The notes under the pieces: model-generated
The model's database searches: none
The model's input: only the letters and a program-made list of their open reading frames with translations
Told to the model about the DNA's origin: nothing
Made by a program: the position numbers and the translations under genes
Assembly: GCA_040285825.1 (NCBI GenBank)
Contig: JAUPSS010000003.1
Span: 3,472,001 to 3,536,000, forward strand
Length of the DNA: 64,000 nucleotides
Origin: Eukaryota sp. TZLM1-RC
Taxonomy: Eukaryota; Metamonada: BaSk clade
Direction of reading: 5' to 3'
Shown: positions 30,648 to 41,453 of the stretch, piece after piece
Layout of the letters: each line of letters starts with the position of its first letter
Position numbering within the stretch: position 1 is the first letter of the stretch

Positions 30648-33600
30648 ATGAAGACTGCTAAACCGATTCCTGACATTCTTCCCAAGGTCAAGGATCTCGA
30701 TCCTGACTTTCGCTATGTGGCCTTCATGGATCTCAAAGCTTTTGTAGAAACACATCGCTCTCTTCAAAATTATTCTTCTGACGTTGCCTCTGCTTTGTAT
30801 GATGGATTTTTTGATCAGTATGGGTTTCGTCAACGTACTTATTTACAGAATAGCAGATGTTCGAACCATTGCTGTTCGTAATTCTGCGACCATTCTTCCA
30901 TTCATGGAGGATTCAGACATCATAACGCTGTTTGAAAGGGTCAGCAAAAAACTCACCGTGTCCGATCCCAATGAACAGAAGGTTGCTGACAGTGCTGCCG
31001 TTGCTTTGCGATCAACAGCCAATGTAATCAAGTCTTTTTCTTCTGAACGACACCACATCTTTCACTCTGCTTTCAATACTTTGCTCTCCCTCACTTCAAA
31101 GGATGCTGAGAATGCCAGAATATCTGCTCTTGAATGTCTTGCAACCCTACTCCCCAACATTGAGCCAGACGTTCTGGGTTGCTACTCCAATCTCGACGGC
31201 CTCTTCAATGCATTCCTAGCCAACATGTGTCACCCTGCAGCCCTCGTCCGTAAGTCCTGTGTGTCCTGTCTTTCTGCAGTGGCATCCATCTTGCCGAGTA
31301 AGTACTTGTTAGAGGTGATGGAACAACTTATCAGAATGTTGGAAGGAACCCCCAATGGATTGGCTGTCTCAAAGTCAGTTCTTACAGCTTTAAAGGAAAT
31401 TATCAGAAATACTGGGACTTCAACAGAAAAGTTCATTAATGTTCTTTTTGGTCGTTCTTTTGAGCTGTGTGTCTCGTTGATTCCAGAAGACTTTTCTTCT
31501 GCAATCGGAATTGAAAGAGATTTACAAGATGACACTTTGGAAGCAGGGCTGTTGTTAATTTCCCAACTATTTGTTTCTTTCAAAGACCAACAGATACATG
31601 GTTTGAATGACCTTATCAAGCAGATTACTGAGAAGTGTCTATCCTGGATGAAGTTTGATCCCAATGTAGTTCACGAGGTACCAGAATCAATGGAGCATGG
31701 TTTCGATGGGGAAGGGGAATTTGATGATTTTGAGGACTTTCAAGAAGAATTTGGTGGGGAGGATGAGTTTGTCAGTGAGGAGGAAACGACTGATAGCTCA
31801 TGGAAAGTTCGAAAAGGAAGTGTTAACGTGATTAGAGGTCTGATTGATTGTCAATCATTTCATCACGTATTTGATGATGTCAGCAATGCAGGCTTTACCA
31901 TTATATCTTCAGTTATCTCTTGGTTACAATATGAGCGTTCAGTATTAGTTTTGAGTGATGTTTTTGATCTTTGCCGTACTTTGGTTACAAAGTTTCATCA
32001 GTCATTCACTAATGAACAAGCAATTATTCTATTGGAATCCATCGCTCAGCATATTCACCCTGCGAAGGACACTCGCCTTGAATTTGTTGCTTTTCTCACT
32101 GCAGAAAGTATAGTCAACTCCTTGGACCTTGAACCTTGTTTGGTTGAGTACTATTCGAAATTACTGGAAATTTGTAAAATTAAAGTCCAAGGCCTCGAAG
32201 TAAATAATGACATGAGTCTTTGCGAGTCTATGTTTGGGTTCATATGCTCAACTTATTCTAAAATTTTAAGCTGTAAGGAGAAAATTTTCAATGTGGAATC
32301 TTTCTCATTTATATCGGCAATTGTGCCATTCTTATCACCAATTCATACAGCCTTGTTGAAATCTCTCAATAAAGTAGTTGTTTGTCTGTCGGTTTTGGCT
32401 CGTTATTTGAGCCATTCAGACCCTAATTTCGATAATATCATTGATCTTTTAGGTCAAAATGCTCTGAAATTGCTCAACAGTTCGGAAGTGGATCAAACAT
32501 GCAAAATTTCAGTTCTGGAACTTGTCAAAGAGGTGTCAATCCAAAAATTTGATCTCTTTCAAAATATTTTGATTGACTCTATGATTGAAAAGGTATCTCT
32601 TCATAATTTACCAATAAGCTTATATGCTTTGAGAACCTTCACCACCATCCTGAATCACTTTCAGCAAGATTCAACCCGCCTACGTTCGATTCCCAGTGAT
32701 ACAGTTTTTGATGCAATAAATGCTGCACTTTTCCATTTGTCAATGGTCCAAGTTCCGCACCAACAAGCTGCTTTGAATTTTTTACATTCTATCTTTTGGT
32801 TTAATTCAGGTTTTGTTGAACAATTTTCTCAAAATGAGCAAATAGTTTCCTACCTCATCAAAACTTTAAACAGTGGCAACACTAATGTTGGTTTAATTTC
32901 TTCTTGCCTAGCAGTTGCCAGATACTTTATCAATAATTCAGAAGTTATGAAGTCTATCATTTCTTTAGCCAAGCAAGGAATTAAGTCGCCAACCCTAACT
33001 CAAATCTTGATTCATGTTGCTAAGCAAAATCCAACTCAAATTGAACATTTAATCTTTGAGTTAATTCAAGGGAAGAGCTTTGATGTCTCGTTCCATATTG
33101 GTCACTTATTGCTTAATCAAAACTCAAAGGATTTACCAGAATTAACTGAAAAATTAAAGGGGTTTGTGGCAGAGAATTTCTCAACTCAATCGGAAGCAGT
33201 TATTAACTCTCTCTATTCACTGGGATATGTCAGTCAAAAGATTGATCTTTTCGAGGAGCTTGTAGTAGTAGTTGACGAAATATTGAAAAATTCATCCAAC
33301 CAATCATTTAGCATTGAATTCAGAAGTGCATTATCTTGGTTAATTGGTTCTTTTACCACTGGTTCAATTTCGAAATCACTGAATAATTTTACTTTCCCAA
33401 ATATTAAAAAGTTCTCAAATAATCCATCATTATTGACTATTTATTTCAGTGGCTTGTACTGGACTGTCTCTTTTATGAGGAAAGATTTGTTGAATTATTT
33501 GCCAGATATTTTCCATCAAATTATTGACCCTCAACTGCTATCGGCATGTTCTGGTGATGTGGGTCAATCAATCAGATCTACAGTGTCTGATATTATAGGT

Positions 33601-34479
33601 CGCTTGCTTCTGATTGATCCCAATCAAGTGTCAAGTCTTGTCAAGTCATCTCTTGATTCAATCAAAACTTGTTCAAATTTGGAAATTGTAGAACTTATCC
33701 ATGTGGTATTGATCAATGGTCTTTCATTTTCTTTGAGTCAAAGGTCAGAAATTAACTCAGTTTTGGCCACTGATGAGATTTGCACTGTTTCTGACCGCTC
33801 CACGATTGCTGACGTCACCTTCCCAGTCGTTTTGAACTGTTTGTCCTATTTCCCTGACAACATTTCTATTCTACGGGTTTGTTGTGAATATTTCTCTTCA
33901 GTGCTTCATTCCATTCCTTTGGTTTTCTCCAAGTTTATTTCTCAGGAATTAGTTGATTACTTTATTACCCAGCTCAACTTTAAGGACGAAAAGTTCCAAA
34001 AATTTAAGGTCAAAATCAATATTGGACCTTTTCCAATTGAAATAGATCACCATTTACCATTAAGAAGACTTTGCATAGATGTACTGTCACAACTGGCTCA
34101 TCATGATTTACTCTCCACTCCGCAAGTCTCCAATGTTCTTGTTGTCTTTGCCAGTCAGTCTTTTCAAGACCAACCCGAGGCAGCTGTCCCTGCCATCACT
34201 ACGTTTAAAACCTTGGCCAGAGATTCGCGGTATTATGACACAGTTGCCACCAAAGCTGCTCCTCATGCTGCTTACTCGATATACGAAGCCTTAAGAAGAG
34301 AGAAGCCTGAGAAGCTCAGTCCTGATGAGTCTAGTTTATTTGATTCAAAAGTTAAGGAATGTTTGGTTGTTTTCAAGATGTTGACTCAAATTCCAGGAAT
34401 TAACGAAAACAAGAATGTAAAATCTGTTGAAAAAATGATAAATGGAGCATCTTTTAAACATAAGAAACTGTTGTCTTAA
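30648..34479 (+). CDS. CAND1: CAND1, cullin-associated exchange factor (two exons)
   Basis: CAND1 is an all-HEAT-repeat protein that binds unneddylated cullin-RBX1 and exchanges substrate adaptors of SCF-type ubiquitin ligases. Exon 1 is 30648-30817 (MKTAKPIPDILPKV...), exon 2 is 30849-34479, joined by a 31-bp intron; the splice restores FFDQIADVRTIAVRN in frame, giving 1266 aa against about 1230 in animals. Landmarks are the acidic Asp/Glu loop followed by SSWKVRKGS (family: SWKVRRAA), and near the C-terminus KFKVKINIGPFPIEIDHHLP, which matches the family's VEMGPFKHTVDDGL. The start ATG is the first in the exon-1 frame that begins homology. The gene is convergent with the E2 gene 73 bp downstream. 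Confidence 0.93.
30818..30848 (+). other. 31-bp spliceosomal intron in CAND1
   Basis: GTATGG...TACAG. Splicing joins ...GATCA to AATAGCA and restores the reading frame (Q at the junction), removing a frameshift between two parts of one HEAT array. Confidence 0.85.
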
Positions 34480-34552
34480 ATGTAAACCACAATAAATGTC
34501 TAATTTTTTTCTATTTACATCAAAAAAACATGTACAATTACCGCAAAAAATA

Positions 34553-35142
34553 CTATTCCTCGTCACTGACATCTGAAAAATCATCTACATTAGAACACTT
34601 AGCAGGGTGGTCAAAATCAACTGAGTTGGCCTCCACCTTCTTGACATGCTCCTTCCCTATACGGAAAGCATGTTGATCAGCATAGGAACGTGCCTTTTTA
34701 TGGAAGTCCTCCTTCGATTTCATGTATAGACGGGCAGCTTCACCATTCAGTGGATCCTGAGATAAGGTTTAACGAAGGCAGTACATACACTTGGATTTGG
34801 ATAGAGGAGAAGCTGTTGCAGAAAGGTGTCAAACACATGGTTCAGGTTGAAGACAGAGCTCCAATTCTGGCTGAGGACATCCAGACATATACTTCCACTG
34901 GAGAGATCCACGTTGCAGTGATATATCTTTGTTTCAAAGCCCACACTTGGGGACTTGTAAGGATAGGAGGGGGGGAATTCCAGTCTGATCTTGAACTGGT
35001 AACCATGATAGCAAGTGTCCTCTGGTCCATTGAAATAGACATAGACTGTATTGAGATTATCAGTCGTTTCCACTCTGTAACCAGCCATGAGAAGCCTCAT
35101 GATGTCTTTCTGAATACGAGCATTAGCATGTGCTTTGGACAT
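34553..35142 (-). CDS. UBE2H: UBE2H-like E2 ubiquitin-conjugating enzyme (two exons)
   Basis: A class-III E2 with the UBE2H layout carries ubiquitin as a thioester for E3 ligases such as the CTLH/GID complex. Exon 1 is 35142-34789, exon 2 is 34756-34553, with a 32-bp intron; together they encode 185 aa against 183 in UBE2H. The fold motifs are clear: [14 protein letters not shown], then the catalytic region [19 protein letters not shown] with active-site Cys at residue 86, and [19 protein letters not shown] across the splice junction (family: YPNPIDPLNGDAA). The C-terminus is acidic ([10 protein letters not shown]), as in UBE2H. The HPN triad before the catalytic cysteine reads HCN (residues 75-77), an unusual replacement. 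It is convergent with CAND1. Confidence 0.9.
34757..34788 (-). other. 32-bp spliceosomal intron in the UBE2H-like gene
   Basis: Minus strand GTATGT...CTCAG. Without splicing the protein ends after YPNPSVCT... and loses the conserved DPLNG block; with splicing the E2 core is continuous. Confidence 0.88.
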
Positions 35143-35479
35143 GTTGGCAAATGTTCTGAATAGTAGGAGAACTTTTGCAGGATTTCAAATATTTTGAACA
35201 ATTTTCAATTCTAAGTGTTGCCAAGTTGCTTCTTTATCGAACAGTATTGGTCTTCTACACAGATTTTGAATTTACAACATAATATATGTATGTCATGGTT
35301 TATACATTAAGCGGTGTGGTTTTCATCCACTTCTATCTATTAGTTCCACAGCCAATATATAGATAGCACTAAAAATTATATGCACTGATGAATTACTTAG
35401 TTCCCAATATCGAATTCATTACCCAATCTATTTATACTTATTGATTCCAATGAAAACTAAACAACAAACCTAAAATTCT

Positions 35480-36230
35480 AAATCTGCATACCCCAAATCA
35501 GCCAAAAAGAATTGACTGGAAGTTTTTCTTTCTTAAAACCGACCAAAAGATAACAAAACAGAAAATAACAAGGGTACAACACCTTTGAAAATACAAAATA
35601 CAATTCTGTTCTGCAACAACGTTTTTTTTATTCCTTATTAGATAAATAAATGAAAAATGGTATAAAATAACTCTTCCTGTACCATGTTTCACAATTTCAA
35701 TGAAATCATCCAAGAAAGATTAAACAAAGATTAAACAAAGCAGCCATTTAAGGAAAAAGCAAATGGACAAAGGACATAAGGAGTATGCGATTCAGCATTC
35801 AAGGATAGCAATTTTGCTTTATATTTATCAATTTTAGAATTTTCATCAACACACGGCCGATTCTTGTGTTTTGACTGAGCTAATGGTATGAAAGAATTAT
35901 TACCCACATCAGTGGATCTCACATCAGTAATGATAGTCGTCCCTTCAAGACCTTGAAGCATTTAATCACCACTATTAGACCAAAAGAATTCAAAGTGTCT
36001 TCATCAACCAAACGAGAGAGCAATGGTTCTAAATAAAGAAGAATTCTGTGTGACTTTGAACTAGTTCAGGATTTTGTTCTTAGGTGATTGAACGAGTGGC
36101 AAAGTTCACGTCACATATTTGAAGTGGTTCTGGAAATGTTAGTAATTTCACCTGAATAACAAATTCCTAAGATAAAAAACTTAATATGTTTCTCGATTTC
36201 AAAAGAAGAAATTGTATCAAGTTCAGTCTC
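35480..36230 (-). mobile_element. LINE remnant, family 1, with internal deletion
   Basis: The minus strand encodes an upstream RT piece (FEIEKHIKFFILGICYSGE, 36100-36230), then jumps to the endonuclease domain (LVDEDTLNSFG near 35995, TTIITDVRSTDVG, KHKNRPCVDENSKIDKYKA, 35731-35950) and to the C-terminal helix region near 35500-35720. The LPPS-RT C-terminal and zinc-binding segments present in other copies are missing. Stops and frame changes mark it as dead. Bases 35143-35479, upstream of the E2 gene, show no further feature. Confidence 0.75.
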
Positions 36231-36379
36231 ATTAACCAATCTGAGTCTTTGTGGTTAACTTCGCCCTCATTGTTATCTACCTTTTCATTTGAAGCTTCAA
36301 GATCATCTTCGAATACAGAATTCCACTCAAAAGAAGTGAGTGAAATCATGAATATGAAAAATAAATGATGTACCAACAT
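36225..36379 (-). CDS. possible 5' end of a secreted or ER protein, cut by the LINE
   Basis: From the ATG at 36379 the minus strand encodes a signal-peptide-like N-terminus (MLVHHLFFIFMISLTSF) followed by an acidic hydrophilic stretch (EDDLEASNEKVDNNEGE). At about 36225 the frame enters LINE sequence. It could be the first exon of a gene interrupted by the LINE. No downstream remainder was found. The 260 bases to 36639 hold no gene. Confidence 0.3.
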
Positions 36380-36639
36380 TTTGGTATCAATTAGTTTTCA
36401 GGAACTTCTTCAATAGAATCTCAAATTTTTGCAGCATTTATGTGAAGATTTCAAAAAGGAAAAAATACTTGAAATCCTTGGAGTTCATTGTGAAAAGAAA
36501 AACTGGCTAGTTGTGGTCAATTTTGATGTTTTAAAGTGAATCTTCAAATCTTCAATTATCGATTTCTTTTCTAAAATTCAACAACACAAAAATCTGAAAA
36601 TACAATATTTATTGATAAAAATACAAGCCTTAAGCCTAC

Positions 36640-39336
36640 TCAAATTAAATAATCAACAGCATCATGACTGGGAAAAGACCAATATTTAGAAACTTTTGAT
36701 TGAATGATCTCAATTTCTTCTTGATTGTCAGGAACTTCTTCTTCCATCCTAAAACGATGTTTTCGTTGCTCCTTGTTAATTACCTTTTCATTTAATTGCT
36801 TTAAAATGACTTCATCCAAAAAAGGAAATTTCACCAGATTTCTGACGATTTTTGAGCTTTTCAAGGAATTAACCTTTGAGAAATTGCAACTACTGAGCTG
36901 ACTCGGAAGTAAATTTGAAAGAAAATCACTAAATCCATCATAAAATGATTGGTTTTTCCTATAAATTAGACTAAAGAAGTTACAATTGTCACCAACAATG
37001 GCTGGTTTTGAATCGTTGATCAAATCAAAATCACTCAACACAGAAAACAAAACGTGATCAACAAAATTAATCAAAAATACTGATTGATGAGGGTTAAAAT
37101 CAACACATTTAATCATCACGTCATCAATGATTGATTGATGAAAATTGATTGAAGGTACCAATTGTTTAGCCAATACTCCGTCAAATTCATCTTGACTTCC
37201 GACAAAGTCTTCAATAGTCAATTCCAACAAATCGTTAATCACATAATAATGGTCATTAAAGTCTCTCAATCTTAAAAATGATTGTCCATCAAAGTAATAG
37301 TAACCGAGGGCTTGATTTGGAAATCTCGGAGGCTCAACAGAAATAGACTCTTCGTAATGATTGACTAAAAGCGGTGAATTTCGTCCAGTAAAGTAAACGT
37401 GATTCTGATTGGTGATTACCAGGTTTCCGAAGGGGCCAGTTAATAACTGTTTAGGTGACTGAGAGGATTCCATTTGAATATTGAATGTAACCAAACTGAA
37501 AGCATTGGAAAACAAGCAAACAGAACCCACAAATTCTCTGCTATTTCCCACCAAACTTCTGTAGAAAAACAAATATTTGGAAAAGAGCTCAGATTGGGGA
37601 TCAAACGGTTCGTAGACCAAAATTTGGGTAACTTTTGATCCAGGTAAATGTTTGAAATAATCTGCAAATGACAAAAGATACTTCAACTTTGCAGTAATTC
37701 TGACAAATTCAACATTTAATAAAGTCAGTTTGTTTCCCAAAGAGTCAAGAACAGTCCTGCATTGATTACAATCAAAAGTGACCAAAAGGGAAGGTTCTGT
37801 GACCAAGGAAAAAGGTTGAAATAAATCATATTGATTTAAAATTGATTGTGCCGATCTCCTGATTTCATTTTCGAATAAAACATCACAATTGAAACTAATT
37901 TTGCCATTAATAGTGTTTAATCCAATAAAGAGGGAAGAACTGAAACAATAATAGAAATCATTGGAAAAATGGCAGCTTGAATGGTCAAAATTAAAGCTCA
38001 TATTTCCAAAATTGACAGTCATTGACACGTCATCATTTAATCCTGTCACGTGTACTGAATTGCCGAAATAGGAAAGAGTAAGGTTGCTGAGGGATGTTCG
38101 CGAAATAAAAACATCATCTCTTTCAATCAAAATTGATTGATCAGAAGGTCTAACAGTTAACAACGACCTATCAGAAGTCGTGATTGTTGATTGCTTGATT
38201 TGAATATATGATGGTTTCAATCCAATCAAATAGTAATCAGTTGCTTTAAAATCTCCACTCCTCCACTCCAGAATGTCCGCTGGAAATTGACGAGGTAAAC
38301 ACGTCATCAGATCAAAATCAATCAACTCTTGATTGTTTCTGGTGAAAATAAACAAATTATTTAAATATTTGGTTGGTTTGGAAACAAAAGAACTACATAA
38401 GCAAGAATTGCTTAAAACAAATTCCAAAAAAACGTCTTTAAAAGAATTCTCATGACTTTGCAACCATTTATGACCTGATGACGTGTCAAGGTCAAAAACC
38501 AATGGTAAAAAGTCTGCAATTTTCTTTTCAAATCCAAATTCATTCACTAAAAACCTCGAAATTTCAGCATTTAAAACAGAATCTTTTTGTAAATCTTTCA
38601 ATAAATCCTTGTAATAATCAACAATCAAATTGGAGTAGTGATTAATGACTGTATGGCTCCAATCAGTCATCTCTACAGCATTTGACACGTCATCACACGT
38701 CAAAAGTCTTCTGGAGTCAAGAACGATGACGTCATTGGTTGACTCGTCTTGAGAGACAAGGGGGTCTGTTATAGATGAAATGATAGACTCAAGTACAAAT
38801 ACTACATCAAAGCTGGAAGAAGAAAAGTTCGAAAGATGGTGCTTGTAAAAAGAGAGATCAAAATTTGGATCAAAATCATCAGGAATTCTAACCAGTGACG
38901 TAGCAGAGTCAAGGAAAGTCTGATAGTCTTCCCTTGTGTTCTGTAATTGTTCAAGACCTCTGTTGACTTCGGTAGGTTCAAACGAAGGAATCTCTTCGAA
39001 TAAATATTCAGAAGAAGATAAAGGACCATTGCAAAGAAGGTTAATAGTATCTGAAAAAGAAGTAGACAAAAAATGAAGAATTTCTTGGTTATATTCCTTG
39101 AGAAAGTTGAGAACAACGGCAGTATCAGCGGTGGAGTCCTCTGGAAGGGAAGACAAAAGTAACTCAACAAGTATGGATGCATCAGGGGATTTGAGTTTAG
39201 AAAAAAGTGGGTGTGACTTTGATGAAGAAGCTTTAGATAGAACTTGGTCAAAGAGAATAATATCAGCATTGGGTATAGACTCAGACGGGGCAGTAAGTGT
39301 GTCTGTAGAGACACAAAGAACAAGTGCAGTGTACAT
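36640..39336 (-). CDS. large protein of unknown function (about 898 aa)
   Basis: Long uninterrupted frame with host-like codon use. I chose the ATG at 39336 (MYTALVLCVSTD); an upstream ATG at 39414 would overlap the start of the divergent gene at 39390. I do not recognise the family. Visible features: a helical first third, several VLDSRRLLTCDDV-like segments, a central beta-rich region with many Asn/Ser/Phe, a GYYYFDGQSFLRLRDF strand near residue 690, and a charged C-terminus (RKHRFRMEEEVPDNQEEIE). No transmembrane helix, repeats or catalytic motif stand out. Only 53 bp separate it from its divergent neighbour, so the two probably share a promoter. Confidence 0.75.
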   Translation of the reverse strand: MYTALVLCVSTDTLTAPSESIPNADIILFDQVLSKASSSKSHPLFSKLKSPDASILVELLLSSLPEDSTADTAVVLNFLKEYNQEILHFLSTSFSDTINLLCNGPLSSSEYLFEEIPSFEPTEVNRGLEQLQNTREDYQTFLDSATSLVRIPDDFDPNFDLSFYKHHLSNFSSSSFDVVFVLESIISSITDPLVSQDESTNDVIVLDSRRLLTCDDVSNAVEMTDWSHTVINHYSNLIVDYYKDLLKDLQKDSVLNAEISRFLVNEFGFEKKIADFLPLVFDLDTSSGHKWLQSHENSFKDVFLEFVLSNSCLCSSFVSKPTKYLNNLFIFTRNNQELIDFDLMTCLPRQFPADILEWRSGDFKATDYYLIGLKPSYIQIKQSTITTSDRSLLTVRPSDQSILIERDDVFISRTSLSNLTLSYFGNSVHVTGLNDDVSMTVNFGNMSFNFDHSSCHFSNDFYYCFSSSLFIGLNTINGKISFNCDVLFENEIRRSAQSILNQYDLFQPFSLVTEPSLLVTFDCNQCRTVLDSLGNKLTLLNVEFVRITAKLKYLLSFADYFKHLPGSKVTQILVYEPFDPQSELFSKYLFFYRSLVGNSREFVGSVCLFSNAFSLVTFNIQMESSQSPKQLLTGPFGNLVITNQNHVYFTGRNSPLLVNHYEESISVEPPRFPNQALGYYYFDGQSFLRLRDFNDHYYVINDLLELTIEDFVGSQDEFDGVLAKQLVPSINFHQSIIDDVMIKCVDFNPHQSVFLINFVDHVLFSVLSDFDLINDSKPAIVGDNCNFFSLIYRKNQSFYDGFSDFLSNLLPSQLSSCNFSKVNSLKSSKIVRNLVKFPFLDEVILKQLNEKVINKEQRKHRFRMEEEVPDNQEEIEIIQSKVSKYWSFPSHDAVDYLI

Positions 39337-39389
39337 GGAAAAATCCAAAAATGTTCCAAAAAAATCATCTCTACCCAAACTGAATTTAA

Positions 39390-39896
39390 ATGGGTCAGGA
39401 AAGCAGCAGACCATCCGAAACTGTTGAGGATATAATAACAGTATCTTCAAGAGCAACTGTCATTGATGAGTACCATGAAAGGGTGGCTTCTTTGCCTTTG
39501 CCCCGTGTGTTGCTAGACCCGACTTCGGACAGGCCGTTAAAAAGTATTTCTAAACCATCAACTGTTGCGCTCTCCCCTGCCATTCAATCAATTCTTAATG
39601 ATCATTATCAAAGGACTTGCGAGATAATAACAACACAGCAATTGATATCTGATCCAATACTGAAGATTAGCAACACCTTATCTCATCAACAACGTTTGTT
39701 TGTTAAAAAGACCACAGAACTCAATGACTTCAACTTTGATACTTTTATAACAAATTCCTTGTCAGAGATTTGTACTCAATTAAATTCAGTTCTTGCACTT
39801 ACAGATCGCTGCCATGCATTGTTGGAGAATCTTTGTGCCAGGAGAATTGAAAGTTTTGACACCTTTTGCACACGTCTGGTGGAGAATCTGCCTTGA
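39390..39896 (+). CDS. BORCS5-like small protein, candidate N-myristoylated BORC subunit
   Basis: 168 aa starting MGQESSRPSE, a good N-myristoylation context (Gly2, Ser5/6). This is followed by an acidic DIITV patch, a Pro/Leu segment, and a C-terminal helical half (QSILNDHYQRTCEIITTQQL, then HQQRLFVKKTTELNDFNFD). This order resembles BORCS5, the myristoylated lysosome-anchoring subunit of the BORC complex that couples lysosomes to Arl8 and kinesin. The match is in layout and short motifs only, so this is a suggestion. The gene is divergent from the large unknown gene. Confidence 0.5.
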   Translation: MGQESSRPSETVEDIITVSSRATVIDEYHERVASLPLPRVLLDPTSDRPLKSISKPSTVALSPAIQSILNDHYQRTCEIITTQQLISDPILKISNTLSHQQRLFVKKTTELNDFNFDTFITNSLSEICTQLNSVLALTDRCHALLENLCARRIESFDTFCTRLVENLP

Positions 39897-40859
39897 TCAT
39901 TGTTTTTTATTGAAAGAGTTTTGTATCTGTTTAATTATTTTTTTTCCTTTTTAATTATTTTAGTTGTATTGTAGATAGAGAATTTGCTTAACTTCAATAT
40001 CATGTTATTAATCTTTCTGAAATTAACCAATTCTTGATAAAATACCCATCCGTTCACTTCAATTTCAACGAGATAAGTTATATAATGCACGTAAAGCACC
40101 CTAAGTTGACAATTATTGAAGGAATGTTTTGAAGTTCTTAACAAATTATACTCCAACATCTTTCACAACGTTCTGGTCACCTTTTGGACTTGAGGTGTTG
40201 CTTATCAAAAACAATAACTCGTTAATAACTTGAAACATTAAGTAATTATGATTTAAACAAAATTATTCCTGGAAAAGATTTAAACATAGAACTTATCAAA
40301 TTGTGTAAGTGCAAGAACAGCAAAATCCTATTTTAAATGTTGCCAGATGCCTTCGATTGGCTTTTTGACCAACGGCCCATCAAAAAACGTTGGATAAAAG
40401 CCAATTTTGTTGTGAACCCTTTTGTTTTGGGGCATCTTATATGTTTTTTTATTAGAATTCCACACTTAACAAAATAAACTCATAACTAATGGACCGCAAT
40501 TGGACGAACGTCCATTTTTGAATTCATTACAAGTGCAGTCAAACATGAACATCTTAATTCTTCAGCATATTTAAGTTGACCAGTCAAAATTCTATTAAAA
40601 AATTGGGTTATTCCTCGGTATCAGACCAACTGGTCTAGGAACATCTCAGCCTCTAGAAATCAGCTGGATATTGCAATCAGTGAGTATTTCACTGGTACTA
40701 GGCCAGAACCATTCCGAAGACCAAGGCATGTAATACGTCTAAGGAGACAGCAGTTGCTGTTTTCATCAACGTATTTCCAAGGTGTTTAGTGTTTACTAAC
40801 TCTTGGTGCTGAGAAGTTAACATCAGTTTTGGTGAAATTTATTCAATATCCATCTTGAT
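39897..40859. other. intergenic region without a recognised gene
   Basis: AT-rich sequence. At 40463-40505 it contains a minus-strand copy of the family-2 LINE 3' tail (CACTTAACAAAATAAACTCATAACTAATGG region), the only feature I can name. The last eight bases (40852-40859, ATCTTGAT) are the hAT target duplication. Confidence 0.5.
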
Positions 40860-41453
40860 CAGTGTTCGGAATGGACACGTGTCGAACATGTGTTGAAAAG
40901 CCATGTTCCCTCTCCACTATTGCTTTTCCTCAACTGTCCAATGTCGGATCCCTCCTACAAACTTTTGACACTGCATAACGAATCCTCTTGAAGAAACTAC
41001 TGCTTTGACAGACATTTTTGCCCCGAACTTCGACACAGAGGAGTTGCTCTGTTCGAAAAGCTTCATCTTGCTGATCGCACAACCTTGAACGAAATCCGCG
41101 GGTCTGCTTCACTCAATCTCTTACCAAACTCTCAAGCACCTACTCAACCTCCAGACAAGCAACCACGTATCAATGATGTCTTTTCTTCGGCTAACAACTT
41201 CAAGGCTAATTGTGATCTTGCCCTTTCCAACATGCTCGTTTCTTGTGCACTCCCTCCACATATTGTTCATAACCCTGAATTTAAAAGTTTTTCTCCATTC
41301 TTTTAGAAAACAAATACCAGGTAACAAGTGAGACCACCGTAAGAAAAAGAAATGATTCTTAATGCAAAAGAAGTCTTGGAACAAGAGTTGCAACAGTTTG
41401 TCCAATCACTAGACCACAGTAAATGTATTCTGGTTTTCGATGGGTGGTCAGAC

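Noticed and set aside
36640-39336. Assignment to the axonemal SPAG17/PF6 family
   Set aside because: Only vague resemblance of short segments; no motif could be matched with confidence.
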